Assembly (NCBI RefSeq): GCF_001509795.1
Contig: NZ_LLZN01000048.1
Location: forward strand, 1-64,000
Source: Streptomyces sp. NRRL WC-3605
GTDB taxonomy: Bacteria > Actinomycetota > Actinomycetes > Streptomycetales > Streptomycetaceae
DNA: 64,000 bases
Direction: 5' to 3'
In this document: piece by piece, positions 42,781-51,844 of the stretch
How positions within the stretch are numbered: the first letter of the stretch is position 1
Layout of the letters: each line of letters opens with the position of its first letter
Notes under the pieces: model-generated
Told to the model about the DNA's origin: nothing
The model's database searches: none
The model's input: the letters and a program-made list of their open reading frames with translations, nothing else
Position numbers and translations under genes: made by a program

Positions 42781-44051
42781 CGGGCTTCCTCGGGCTTGGT
42801 CGGGGCGGCGGGGGCGGCGTCCTGCGGCGCGGCGGCCGGCGCGGGCGGCTGGGCGGGCGCGGGCGGCTGAGCGGGCGCCTGCGGGGGCGCCGGCGCGACG
42901 GCGGGCTGGGGCGCGGGCGCCTGGCTCGCGGGAGCCTCCTGCGGCGCCTGGGCGGCCGGCTGGGCGTACGGGTTGGCCGGGGCGGCGCCCGGGTCCGCGG
43001 AAGCGCCGTAGGGGCCGGGCGCGGCCTGCTGGGGCGGCGGCGGGGCGTACCAGCCGGACTGGCCCTGGCCGGGCACCGGCATCGGGGGCTGGGCGCCCGG
43101 CGGCAGCGGCTGCTGCAGCCCCGCCTTCTGGTCGGCGGTCGAGCGGTAGTCGACGGCGCCCTGCGTCATCCGCATGTACGCCTCCTCCAGGGACGCCTGG
43201 TGCGGCGACAGCTCCCACAGCCGTACGTCGGAGGCGTGGGCGACGTCGCTGATGCGGGGGAGCGGCAGCCCGGTCACCCGCAGCGCGCCGTCCTGCTCGG
43301 GCAGCACGTGTCCGCCCGCCTCGGTGAGCGCGCCGGCCAGCTTCTCGCGCAGCTGCGGCTCGGTGTCGGGGGTGCGGACCCGGGCGAACCCGGCGGAGTT
43401 CGCCGCGATGAAGTCCTTCACGCTCATGTCGGCGAGCAGCTGGCCGCGCCCGATCACGATGAGGTGGTCGGCGGTCAGCGCCATCTCGCTCATCAGGTGG
43501 GAGGAGACGAAGACGGTACGGCCCTCGGCCGCCAGCGACTTCATCAGGTTCCGCACCCAGTGGATGCCCTCGGGGTCGAGGCCGTTGACCGGCTCGTCGA
43601 ACAGGAGCACCTGCGGGTCGCCGAGCAGCGCGGCGGCGATGCCCAGGCGCTGGCCCATGCCGAGCGAGAAGCCCTTGGAGCGGCGCCCGGCCACGTCCTG
43701 GAGGCCGACGACGCCCAGCACCTCGTCCACACGGCGGGCCGGGATGCCGGCGAGTTGCGCGAGGCTCAGCAGGTGGTTGCGGGCCGACCGGCCGCCGTGG
43801 ACGGCCTTGGCGTCCAGCAGCGCGCCGACCTGGCGGGGCGCGTTCGGCAGCCTGCGGTACGGGTAGCCGCCGATGGTGACGTGGCCCGCGGTCGGGTTGT
43901 CCAGACCGAGGATCATCCGCATCGTCGTCGACTTGCCGGAGCCGTTGGGGCCCAGGAAGCCGGTGACGGCACCGGGCCGCACCTGGAAGGACAGGTTGTA
44001 CACAGCGGTCTTGTCGCCGTAGCGCTTGGTCAGGCCGACTGCCTCGATCAT
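42777..44051 (-). CDS. ABC transporter ATP-binding protein, second pair
   Basis: 424 aa. Walker A GPNGSGKST, signature-like FSLGMGQRLGIA (the LSGGQ position reads LGMGQ), Walker B VLLFDEPVNGLDP. After the normal roughly 300 residues comes an unusual 120-residue Pro/Ala/Gln tail. GTG 44060 is an alternative start; neither has a clear ribosome binding site. Paralogue of the ATPase at 44959-45939. Confidence 0.9.
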   Translation of the reverse strand: MIEAVGLTKRYGDKTAVYNLSFQVRPGAVTGFLGPNGSGKSTTMRMILGLDNPTAGHVTIGGYPYRRLPNAPRQVGALLDAKAVHGGRSARNHLLSLAQLAGIPARRVDEVLGVVGLQDVAGRRSKGFSLGMGQRLGIAAALLGDPQVLLFDEPVNGLDPEGIHWVRNLMKSLAAEGRTVFVSSHLMSEMALTADHLIVIGRGQLLADMSVKDFIAANSAGFARVRTPDTEPQLREKLAGALTEAGGHVLPEQDGALRVTGLPLPRISDVAHASDVRLWELSPHQASLEEAYMRMTQGAVDYRSTADQKAGLQQPLPPGAQPPMPVPGQGQSGWYAPPPPQQAAPGPYGASADPGAAPANPYAQPAAQAPQEAPASQAPAPQPAVAPAPPQAPAQPPAPAQPPAPAAAPQDAAPAAPTKPEEAR

Positions 44052-44186
44052 GCTCCGCACCCATCGAAAGGTTCAGGACAGCGGGGCGCACGCCCCCCGT
44101 AAGGGTTAGGAGGATATAAGGGCGCTGACGGTTCCACTCAAGGGCGGGTAAAAACTTCGCCGCGCCGGCCTCCTCGGCCCTCTCTT

Positions 44187-44957
44187 CTAGGCGTCCCGCT
44201 TCCGCAGGGTGAGGTATCCGCCGACGACGGCCGCGATCACCCACAGCGCCATGATGCCGAGCCCGCCCCAGGGGCCGTAGGGACGGTCGTCGTCGATCGG
44301 GGTGACCACCTGCAGGATGGCGCTGCCGGCCTGGTCGGGCAGGTAGCGGCCGACCTTCTCGGTGGCGGAGACGTTGCCGAGGATGTTGGAGACCAGGAAG
44401 AAGAACGGCATCAGGATGCCCAGCGACAGCATGGGGGAGCGCAGCATCGCCGCGATCCCCATCGAGAACATCGCGATGAGCATCATGTACAGCCCGCCGC
44501 CGAACACCGCCCGCAGGACCCCCGGGTCGCCGATCGACGCCCGGTGGTCGCCGAGCATCGCCTGCCCGAGGAAGAAGGTGAGGAAGCTGGTCGCCAGCCC
44601 GACGGCCAGCGCCAGCCCGGTCGCCACCGCGATCTTGCTGAACAGGAAGGTGCCGCGGCGCGGCACGGCGGCCAGCGAGACGCGGATCATGCCGGTGCTG
44701 TACTCGTTCGAGACGACCAGCACCCCGAACACGATCATCGCGAGCTGACCGAGGCTCATCCCCGCGAAGCTGATGAAGGTCGGGTCGAAGTCCAGCCGGT
44801 CCCGTTCGCTCATGTTGTCGAACTCGTTGTTCGACAGTGCCGAGATCAGCATCCCCAGGGCCACGGTCACGACCAGCGCCAGGGAGAGCGTCCACACGGT
44901 GGACGCCACGGAACGGATCTTGGTCCACTCCGAGCGGAGCACCTGCGTCGTCGCCAT
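44187..44957 (-). CDS. ABC-2 type permease, first pair
   Basis: 256 aa with six membrane helices; starts MATTQVLRSEWTKIRSVAST, has NEYSTGMIRVSLAAVPRRG in the central loop and ends YLTLRKRDA. The EWTKI start is shared with the second pair's permease, showing a tandem duplication. Starts 1 base after the stop of its ATPase. Confidence 0.9.
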   Translation of the reverse strand: MATTQVLRSEWTKIRSVASTVWTLSLALVVTVALGMLISALSNNEFDNMSERDRLDFDPTFISFAGMSLGQLAMIVFGVLVVSNEYSTGMIRVSLAAVPRRGTFLFSKIAVATGLALAVGLATSFLTFFLGQAMLGDHRASIGDPGVLRAVFGGGLYMMLIAMFSMGIAAMLRSPMLSLGILMPFFFLVSNILGNVSATEKVGRYLPDQAGSAILQVVTPIDDDRPYGPWGGLGIMALWVIAAVVGGYLTLRKRDA

Positions 44958-44958
44958 C

Positions 44959-45939
44959 TCAGCTCCTCCTCCAGCCCTCGCCCCACGCCTGCTGCGGCTG
45001 CGGCTGCGGCTGCGGCGGCGGGGCCGGGGTCTGCCCGGTGTGCGCGTGGTACTCGACCGACTCCGCGGTCAGCCGCATGAACGCCTCCTCCAGGGACGCC
45101 TGCTGCGTGCTCAGCTCGTGGAGCACGATCCGGTGGCGTGCCGCGAGCTCCCCGATCTGCGCGGACGTGCCGCCGTCGATCTCCAGTGCGCCGTCGTCCG
45201 CCTCCACCGGCGTGACGCCCTCCGCGCGCAGCACGTCGAGCAGCTGCTCCCGCTGGGGGCTGCGGACGCGGACGTAGGCCCGCGAGTTGCGGGCGATGAA
45301 GTCGGCCATGGAGGTGTCGGCGAGCAGCCGGCCCTGCCCGATGACGACGAGGTGGTCGGCGGTCAGCGCCATCTCGCTCATCAGATGCGAGGAGACGAAG
45401 ACCGTACGGCCCTGCGCGGCCAGCGACTTCATCAGGGTGCGGATCCAGTGGATGCCCTCGGGGTCGAGGCCGTTGACCGGCTCGTCGAACATCAGGATGC
45501 GGGGGTCGCCGAGCAGTGCGGCCGCGATGCCGAGGCGCTGCCCCATGCCCATCGAGAAGCCCTTGGTCTTCTTGCGCGCGACCGCCGTCAGGCCGACCGT
45601 CTCCAGCACCTCGCGGACCCGGCCCGCCGGGATGCCGTTGCTCTGCGCGAGGCAGAGCAGATGGTTGTAGGCGCTGCGGCCGCCGTGCCAGGCCTTCGCC
45701 TCCAGCAGGGCGCCGATGTACGTCAGCGGGTCCTTCAGCTCCTCGTAGTGCCTGCCGTCGATCCGGACGTCACCGGCCGTCGGGTGGTCCAGGCCCAGCA
45801 CCATCCGCATGGTCGTCGACTTGCCCGCGCCGTTCGGCCCGAGGAAGCCCGTGACGATGCCGGGTCTGACGGTGAAGGAGAGGTTGTTCACCGCCACCTT
45901 GTCGCCGTACCGCTTGGTCAGCCCCGAGAGCTCGATCAT
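44959..45939 (-). CDS. ABC transporter ATP-binding protein, first pair
   Basis: 326 aa. Walker A GPNGAGKST, signature-like FSMGMGQRLGIA, Walker B ILMFDEPVNGLDP, H-loop TVFVSSHLMSEM. The short C-terminal tail is Pro/Gln-rich with a (Gln-Pro)n stretch encoded by CTGCGG repeats. First gene of the four-gene ABC block; FilP lies upstream on the same strand. Confidence 0.92.
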   Translation of the reverse strand: MIELSGLTKRYGDKVAVNNLSFTVRPGIVTGFLGPNGAGKSTTMRMVLGLDHPTAGDVRIDGRHYEELKDPLTYIGALLEAKAWHGGRSAYNHLLCLAQSNGIPAGRVREVLETVGLTAVARKKTKGFSMGMGQRLGIAAALLGDPRILMFDEPVNGLDPEGIHWIRTLMKSLAAQGRTVFVSSHLMSEMALTADHLVVIGQGRLLADTSMADFIARNSRAYVRVRSPQREQLLDVLRAEGVTPVEADDGALEIDGGTSAQIGELAARHRIVLHELSTQQASLEEAFMRLTAESVEYHAHTGQTPAPPPQPQPQPQQAWGEGWRRS

Positions 45940-45999
45940 GCGGCCACGCTAGGGGGACCGTTCGGCCGATGCCACCCGGACGGCGCGAACAGGCCCCGA

Positions 46000-46039
46000 A
46001 AATGGGTCGAAGCCCGCGCCCCCAGGGGGCACGGGCCTC
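46000..46039 (-). terminator. Terminator of filP
   Basis: Nearly perfect 15-base arms (46009-46023 and 46025-46039) rich in G/C, followed on the minus strand by CATTTTCG. It starts about 38 bases after the filP stop and separates it from the ABC block. Confidence 0.65.
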
Positions 46040-46076
46040 GGTCGTCCCAGGGGCGTCGCGCCCTGGCGTCAGCCGG

Positions 46077-47012
46077 TCAGCGGGTCTGCTGCGCCGGGAC
46101 CCCGCGGGAGATCGGCTCGTCCTCGGCCGGCGTGCCGGCGGCGGCCACCGCGGCGCCCGTGAGCGTCGCGAGCATCTCGCGGACGTTCGTCAGCTGGGCG
46201 TTGATGCTGTCGCGGCGGTTGGTGAGGGCGGCCAGCTCGCGCTCGGATTCCGAACGGATCCGGTCGGCCTTGGCGTTCGCGTCGGCCACGATGTCCTCGG
46301 CCTGGCGCTGCGCGGTCTCCACCGTCTGGCGGGCACGGCGCTCGGCGTCGGTGCGCAGCTTCTCGGCCTCCAGGCGCAGCTGCTCGGCGCGGTGCTCGAT
46401 CTCGGCGAGGCGCTTCTCGGCCTTGGCCTGACGCGAGGCCAGGTCGCGCTCGGACTGCTCCCGGCGCTTGGCGAGGTTCGTCTCGAAGTCGGCGGCGGCC
46501 TGCGCGGCCTTGGCGCGGGTCTCCTCGAAGAGGGCGTCGGCCTCCTCACGCTTGGACTGAGCGTCCTTCTGGGCCTCGGAACGCAGCTGCGAGGCGTCGC
46601 TCTTCGCCTTCTCGACGATGCGGACGCCCTCGTCCTCGGCCTTGGCCTTGCGCTCCGCAGCGAACGATTCCGCGTCGTTGCGTACCTGCTGGGCCGCCGA
46701 CTCGGCGAGCTCGCGGTGCTGCTCCGCCGCGCGGCGCGCCTCCTCGCGCAGATCCTTGGCCTCCTCCTCGGCGAGGCGGAGGATCTTCTCGACACGCGCG
46801 CCGAGGCCCGCGTACGACGGCTCGGCGTCGGTCACCTGCGCCTGGGCGTTCTGCGTCTCGAGGTGGAGCTCCTCGATGCGCTTCTCCAGGGCGGTGATAC
46901 GGGTGAGAGCGCTGTCACGGTCGGAGACGAGCTTCGAGATCCGTTCGTCCACCTGAGCGCGGTCGTACCCACGCCGCACAAGCTCGAAGCCGTAGGGGGA
47001 AGTGTCGCTCAT
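46077..47012 (-). CDS. filP: Intermediate-filament-like coiled-coil protein FilP
   Basis: 311 aa. N-terminal segment MSDTSPYGFELVRRGYDRAQVDERI resembles the DivIVA-type membrane-targeting motif; the rest (about 30-285) is an almost continuous coiled coil rich in Ala/Glu/Arg with hendecad-like periodicity. FilP (SCO5396 in S. coelicolor) forms filaments behind hyphal tips and works with Scy and DivIVA in polar growth. ATG with AGGA five bases upstream. The adjacent scy gene is the expected partner. Confidence 0.95.
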   Translation of the reverse strand: MSDTSPYGFELVRRGYDRAQVDERISKLVSDRDSALTRITALEKRIEELHLETQNAQAQVTDAEPSYAGLGARVEKILRLAEEEAKDLREEARRAAEQHRELAESAAQQVRNDAESFAAERKAKAEDEGVRIVEKAKSDASQLRSEAQKDAQSKREEADALFEETRAKAAQAAADFETNLAKRREQSERDLASRQAKAEKRLAEIEHRAEQLRLEAEKLRTDAERRARQTVETAQRQAEDIVADANAKADRIRSESERELAALTNRRDSINAQLTNVREMLATLTGAAVAAAGTPAEDEPISRGVPAQQTR

Positions 47013-47125
47013 GGGGTTCCTGTCGAATGAGACCGGTGAGGTGATAAGTGGAATCCTAGGGGCCGAAGCGGTGTGTCATCGAGCGGATACGTGTTTGATC
47101 TGGAGAATGAGACCCCTTTTGAGTG

Positions 47126-47217
47126 GCTAACCGTCGGACGGCTTGCCAAAAACCCGGTCAAAGCCCCCAGACATCACCGGAACCCGCGCCGGGCGCTAGC
47201 CGTCTGACGACTTGCCA
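47126..47217 (-). repeat. Ghost copy of the scy 3' end
   Basis: The last 23 bases of scy (47217-47195, encoding GKSSDG and the stop) recur 69 bases downstream at 47148-47126 with 20 of 23 identities, and would encode GKPSDG plus a TAA stop. This looks like the relic of a 3'-end duplication or a former end of the scy reading frame. Confidence 0.7.
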
Positions 47218-50200
47218 CCCGATCGGGGAGCGCCCACGGTCGCCCCCGCCTTGACCCCGCCGTCCTTGGCCCCGCCCGGAGCCTCGAAGGACTCCAGCGC
47301 CTCCAGGACGTCCTGCACCCGGGAGATCTCGGCGTTGATGTCCTCACGGCGCCGGACGAGGACCTCCAGCTCGCGCTTGCCCTCCTCGACGGTGGCCTTG
47401 GCCTCGCGGATCGCCTCCGCCTTGAGCTCCTCGGCCTCCCGGATCAGCTGCGCCCGCTTCTGCTCGGCCTCCTTGAGCAGCCCCTCGGCCTTCTTCACCG
47501 CGGCGATACGGACCTTGCCCGCCTCCGAGTTGGCCTCCGACACCAGCTCCTTGGCCTTGGCCTGCGCCTTGGCCAGCTGCTCCTCGGACGCCTTGATCAG
47601 CGCGTCGCAGCGGTCGCCGGTCGACTTCATCGTCTCGGCGGCCTCCCGGCGGGCGCGCTCGTGCAGCTCCTCGATCTCGCTCGTGATGCGGTCGCGCAGC
47701 TCCTGCGCCCGCTCCCGGATCGCGGTGGCGTCCCGGCGGGCCCCGACCAGCAGCTCGTCGGCGTCCGTACGGGCCTTCTCCACCGTGGTGTTGCCCTCGA
47801 CCGTCGCCTCGGCGACCAGCCGCTCCGCCTCCTTGCGGGCCGCGCCGACCATCGTGTCGGCCTGCGCCTCGGCGTCCGCGGTCGTCTTGAGCGCCTGCTG
47901 CTGCGCCTCGGTGAGGAGCTTGTCCGCCTCGGCCGTCGTCTCCGTGATGAGCGTGTCGACCTGCTCGGCCGCCTCCGAACGCCGCTTGTTGGCGTCCTTG
48001 CGGGCCTCGTCCAGGGTGCGCTCGGCCTCCTCGCGGGCCGCACCCACCAGACGCTCGGCCTCCGCGGCCGCCTCGGCGCGCACCCGCTCCGACTCGCCGC
48101 GCACCCGCTCCGCGTGCTGCTGCGCCGAGCCGACCGCGTCCGCGGCCTCGGCGCGCAGCCGCTCGGCGTCCGACGTGGCGTCACCGACCAGCTTCTCGGC
48201 CTTGGCGAGCGCCTCGGCCAGCATCCGGTCGGCCTCGGCGATCGTCTCCGACTGCAGCCGCTCCGCCTCGGAACGGGCCTCGGTGATGAGGGTGTCGGCC
48301 TGCTCGGCCGCGTCCGAACGGATGCGGTTGGCGTCCTCGCGGGCGTCCGCCCGGGTCCGGGACGCCGCCTGGTCCGCCTCCGCGATCTTGTCGGACGCCT
48401 CGGTGCGCAGCCGCTGGGCGTGCTCGGTGGCGTCCGCGCGAAGCCGGTCCGCCTCGGCGATGGCCTCCCCGACCGTGCGCTCGGCCAGCGACTTGGCGGC
48501 CTCCGCCTCCTCCTTGGCCTCGCGCCGCAGCCGCCCGGCGTCCTCGCCGGCCCGCTCCCGCTCGGCGTAGGCGTCGGTGCGGACCCGGTCCGCCTCCTCC
48601 TCGGCCTCCCGGCGCGTGCGCTCCGCCGCGTGCTCGGCGGCGCTGCGCAGCCCGGTGATCTCCTCCTGGGCCTGCTCGTGCAACCCGGTCACGGAGTCGC
48701 GGACCTGCTGGGCGTGCTGCTCGGCCGCCGACACCATCTCGGTGGCGCGCCGGTCGGCCTCCGCGACCAGGCGCTCGGCCTCGGCCTGCGCCTCCTCGAC
48801 GCGGTTGCGGGCGGACGCCAGCAGCTCCTCGCTCTGCTCGCGGGCCCGCTCACGCTCCTGGTCGGCCTCCTGGCGCGCCGAGCCGAGCAGCTCCTCGGCC
48901 TCGCGCCGCCGGCGGCCGGCCTCCTCCTGGGCGGCGGCCAGCGTCTCCGACGCCTCCGTGGCCAGCCGCTCGGCGGCGGCCTGCGCCTCGGCGCGCACCC
49001 GGTCGGCGCTCTCCTGGGCCTCCGACTTCAGCCGCTCCGCCTCGGCCGCGGCCTCCGACCGCAGCCGTACGGCGACGGCCTCGCCCTCGGCGCGGGACGA
49101 GGCCGCGTCCGACGCGGCCTCGGTGCGCAGCCGGTCGGCGTCCTCCTCGGCCTGCTGCTGGAGCGTACGGATCCGCTCGGCGGCCTCGGTACGCAGCCGG
49201 TCGGTCTCCTCGGCGGCCTCCCGGCGGATGCGGGCGGCCTCCTCGCGGGCGTCGGTGAGGGCCTCCTCGGCCGCCGCGAGCCGCTGCTCGGCCTCGGTGT
49301 GAAGGCGCGTCAGCTCCTCGGCGGCCTCCTCGCGGCGCGCCTCGACCCCGCGCTCGGTCTCCTCGCGCAGCTCCTGGGCGGCCCGCTCGGCGTCGGCCTT
49401 GATGCCCTCGGCCTGCTCGACGACCTCCTCGCGGTGCCGCTCGGCCTCCTGCCGGGTGCGCTGCAGCGTCTCCTCGGCCTGCCGGCGCAGCGTGGTCGCC
49501 CGCTCGATGGCCTCGGTGCGGACCTTCTCGCTGTCCGTCGTGGCCTTCTGGCGCAGCTCGTCCGCGTCCTGCCTGGCCTTCGACAGCAGCTCCTCGGCGG
49601 TCTTCGCGGCCTCCTCGATCTGCTGGACGGCCTCCTTGCGGGCCTCCGCGCGGATCTTCTCGCCCTCGGCGACGGCCTCCGAGCGCAACTGCTCGGCCTC
49701 GCCGCGCAGCCGGCGGGCCTCCTCCTGGAGCTCGACCGTCTTGGCCCGGTACTCCTTGGTGTCGTCCTTCGCCGCGCCCTTGAGCTGCTCGGCGATGTCG
49801 TGCGCCTCCGCGCGCAGCCGGTCCGCCTCGGCCTCGGCCTCCCGGCGGATCCGCTCGGCCTCCTCGACGGCGGCCTTGGTGGTGCTCTGCGCCTCCTGCT
49901 GCGCCTTGTTGAGCACGTCCTCGGCGGTCTTGGCGGCCTTGGAGAGCTGGGTCGCGCTCTCCTCGGCGGTGAGCGTGCGCGCCTTCTCGGCGGCCTCGGC
50001 GAGGACCTTCTCGGCCTCCGCGCGGGCGTCGGCGATGACCTGCTCGGCGTCGGCCTTGGTGTTCTCGGCCTCCTTGGTGGCCTCCTCGACCAGCCGGGCG
50101 ACCTGCTCCTTGGCCGTGCGCATCCGCTGCTCGTTGGCCGACTCGGCCCCGGCCAGCGTCTTCTCGGCGGCCGCCTTGGCCTCGGTGACCAGCTTCTCGG

Positions 50201-51044
50201 CCTCGGACTGCGCCTTGCGCAGCGCCTCCTCGGCCTCGGTCATACGCTGCTCGGCGGCCCGGCTGAGCTCGGTGGCCTGGCGGCGGGCCGCGTCCGACTC
50301 GCTGACCGTGGAGCTGCGCAGCTGCTCGGCGTGGTCGGTGGCCTCCTGGGCCTGGGTGGAGGCGGCGTTCAGCAGGCGCTCGGCGTCGGTGCGCGCGCGG
50401 CGCAGGATCTGCTCCGCCTCGGTGCGCGCCTCCTCGGCGGCGTCCGTCAGCCGGCGGCGGGCCTCGCCGGCCAGCCGCTCGGCCTCGGCGCGCGCGGTCG
50501 ACAGGGCCTGCTCGGCCTCGGCGCGCGACTCGTCCAGCAGGCGCCGGGCCTGCTGCTCGGTGCGGGCGCGCAGCTGCTCCGCCCACGCCACGTTCTCGTT
50601 GACGTGCGACTCGACGGTCTGCCGGCGCTCCGCCAGCTCCTGGTCCAGCTGCTGGCGGCGGGTGACCGCCTCCTGGTGCAGCTCGGCCTGGAGCCGGGCG
50701 GCCTGCTCGGCGTGCTCCTGGAGGATGCGCTGCGTCTGCGCGCGGGCCTGGCTCAGCTCCCGCTCGGCCTCCTGGCGCAGCTGGTCCGCCTGCACCTGGG
50801 CGTTGCGCAGCAACTGCTCGGCCTGGTAGCCGATGTCACCGCCGTCGAAGGCGGGCCGGGACATGATGGTGCGGCGCGCCTCGTGAAGCTTGGCGCGCAG
50901 CACCTCGACCTGGTAGCCGAGGTCCTCGGCGTGCTGGATCGCCTTCTCCCGCTCGGTCTTCAGCCGATCCATCTCGGCCTCGAACCGAGAGAGGTGGTCG
51001 ACGTCAGCCGCCGGCTCTCGCTCCTGGCGTTCGTAGCCCCGCAC
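47196..51044 (-). CDS. scy: Long coiled-coil polarity scaffold Scy
   Basis: About 1282 aa. A short N-terminal globular part (RGYERQEREPAADVDHLSRF) and heptad coiled coil (SRFEAEMDRLKTEREKAIQH) are followed by some 1100 residues of Ala/Glu/Arg-rich hendecad repeats with the 51-residue superperiod known for this protein. Scy (SCO5397) organises the tip complex with DivIVA, FilP and ParA and sets branching. Start chosen at GTG 51044 with GGGA upstream; ATG 51074 is in frame with a G-rich motif directly against it. Located 180 bases upstream of filP. Confidence 0.94.
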   Translation of the reverse strand: MRGYERQEREPAADVDHLSRFEAEMDRLKTEREKAIQHAEDLGYQVEVLRAKLHEARRTIMSRPAFDGGDIGYQAEQLLRNAQVQADQLRQEAERELSQARAQTQRILQEHAEQAARLQAELHQEAVTRRQQLDQELAERRQTVESHVNENVAWAEQLRARTEQQARRLLDESRAEAEQALSTARAEAERLAGEARRRLTDAAEEARTEAEQILRRARTDAERLLNAASTQAQEATDHAEQLRSSTVSESDAARRQATELSRAAEQRMTEAEEALRKAQSEAEKLVTEAKAAAEKTLAGAESANEQRMRTAKEQVARLVEEATKEAENTKADAEQVIADARAEAEKVLAEAAEKARTLTAEESATQLSKAAKTAEDVLNKAQQEAQSTTKAAVEEAERIRREAEAEADRLRAEAHDIAEQLKGAAKDDTKEYRAKTVELQEEARRLRGEAEQLRSEAVAEGEKIRAEARKEAVQQIEEAAKTAEELLSKARQDADELRQKATTDSEKVRTEAIERATTLRRQAEETLQRTRQEAERHREEVVEQAEGIKADAERAAQELREETERGVEARREEAAEELTRLHTEAEQRLAAAEEALTDAREEAARIRREAAEETDRLRTEAAERIRTLQQQAEEDADRLRTEAASDAASSRAEGEAVAVRLRSEAAAEAERLKSEAQESADRVRAEAQAAAERLATEASETLAAAQEEAGRRRREAEELLGSARQEADQERERAREQSEELLASARNRVEEAQAEAERLVAEADRRATEMVSAAEQHAQQVRDSVTGLHEQAQEEITGLRSAAEHAAERTRREAEEEADRVRTDAYAERERAGEDAGRLRREAKEEAEAAKSLAERTVGEAIAEADRLRADATEHAQRLRTEASDKIAEADQAASRTRADAREDANRIRSDAAEQADTLITEARSEAERLQSETIAEADRMLAEALAKAEKLVGDATSDAERLRAEAADAVGSAQQHAERVRGESERVRAEAAAEAERLVGAAREEAERTLDEARKDANKRRSEAAEQVDTLITETTAEADKLLTEAQQQALKTTADAEAQADTMVGAARKEAERLVAEATVEGNTTVEKARTDADELLVGARRDATAIRERAQELRDRITSEIEELHERARREAAETMKSTGDRCDALIKASEEQLAKAQAKAKELVSEANSEAGKVRIAAVKKAEGLLKEAEQKRAQLIREAEELKAEAIREAKATVEEGKRELEVLVRRREDINAEISRVQDVLEALESFEAPGGAKDGGVKAGATVGAPRSGGKSSDG

Positions 51045-51095
51045 TGCGCGGTCCCATCCGTCCCCTGGTCGCATCCCTGGCCATACGAGCTCCGT

Positions 51096-51111
51096 CCGTC
51101 CGAACGGACGG
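51096..51111. promoter_or_regulatory. Dyad element upstream of scy
   Basis: CCGTCCG-AA-CGGACGG, perfect except for the central AA, within 60 bases of the scy start. The size suits a dimeric regulator. No regulator can be named from the sequence. Confidence 0.45.
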
Positions 51112-51255
51112 TGCCCCCGGGGAATGGTGTCAGATCAACGGCGGAGCATGGGCTGCTGCCCCGACGCTCGCCCCCCGAAACCCGGACCCCGGCATGCGGT
51201 CACCTCGGTTCAGAGAGCGACCGCCCCCAACCCTACCGGCCCCTATGTACGAGGG

Positions 51256-51696
51256 TCAGTGCTCAGGTGACTCAACAGGCGCCGAAGTGACCAGTTCTGT
51301 CAGAACTCCGTGGCAATCCTTCGGGTGCAGGAACGTGATGCGTGACCCCATGGAGCCGATCCGCGGCTCTTCGTACAGGACGCGCACGCCCTTGTCCTTG
51401 ATCGCGGCGGCGTCGCCGTCCACGTCGGCGGTGCCGAAGGCGATGTGGTGGACGCCCTCGCCGTTCTTGTCGAGCCACTTCGCCACGGTGGAGTCCGGGC
51501 GGGTCGGCTCGAGAAGCTGCAGGTAGGAGGCGCCGCCGTCGGAGGTTTCGTTGATCTTGAGCATGGCCTCGCGGACGCCCTGCTCCTCGTTGACCTCGGA
51601 GTGGAAGACCTCGAAGCCGTACGTGGCCCGGTAGAACTCGACTGTCTTGTCGAGATCGAAGCAGGCGATTCCGATGTGGTCGATTCGCGTCAGCAT
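51256..51696 (-). CDS. mce: Methylmalonyl-CoA epimerase
   Basis: 146 aa, VOC/glyoxalase fold. Interconverts (2R)- and (2S)-methylmalonyl-CoA between propionyl-CoA carboxylase and the B12-dependent mutase. Metal ligands are visible as the His in RIDHIGIA, the Gln/Glu region SYLQLLEP, His in GVHHIAFGT and the late Glu in LTEL. ATG at 51696. Divergent from the thiolase gene; nearby meaB supports a methylmalonyl-CoA role. Confidence 0.95.
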   Translation of the reverse strand: MLTRIDHIGIACFDLDKTVEFYRATYGFEVFHSEVNEEQGVREAMLKINETSDGGASYLQLLEPTRPDSTVAKWLDKNGEGVHHIAFGTADVDGDAAAIKDKGVRVLYEEPRIGSMGSRITFLHPKDCHGVLTELVTSAPVESPEH

Positions 51697-51844
51697 GGAT
51701 TCAGTGGAGCGCTCACGGGGTGGTTACGCAACGTGCGCGCGATCACACCGACGGCCCGGTGACGGCACGGAGTGCCACTCAGTACATTCGAAGTAAACCC
51801 TCGTTCACTCCTCGGCTGTGCAGGCTGGAAGGGGATCTCACCTC

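Noticed and set aside
47661..51290. 1209-codon open frame on the plus strand opposite scy
   Set aside because: Leu/Gly/Arg-rich mirror of the Scy hendecad repeats; the repeats themselves keep the frame open. Scy is recognised on the minus strand.
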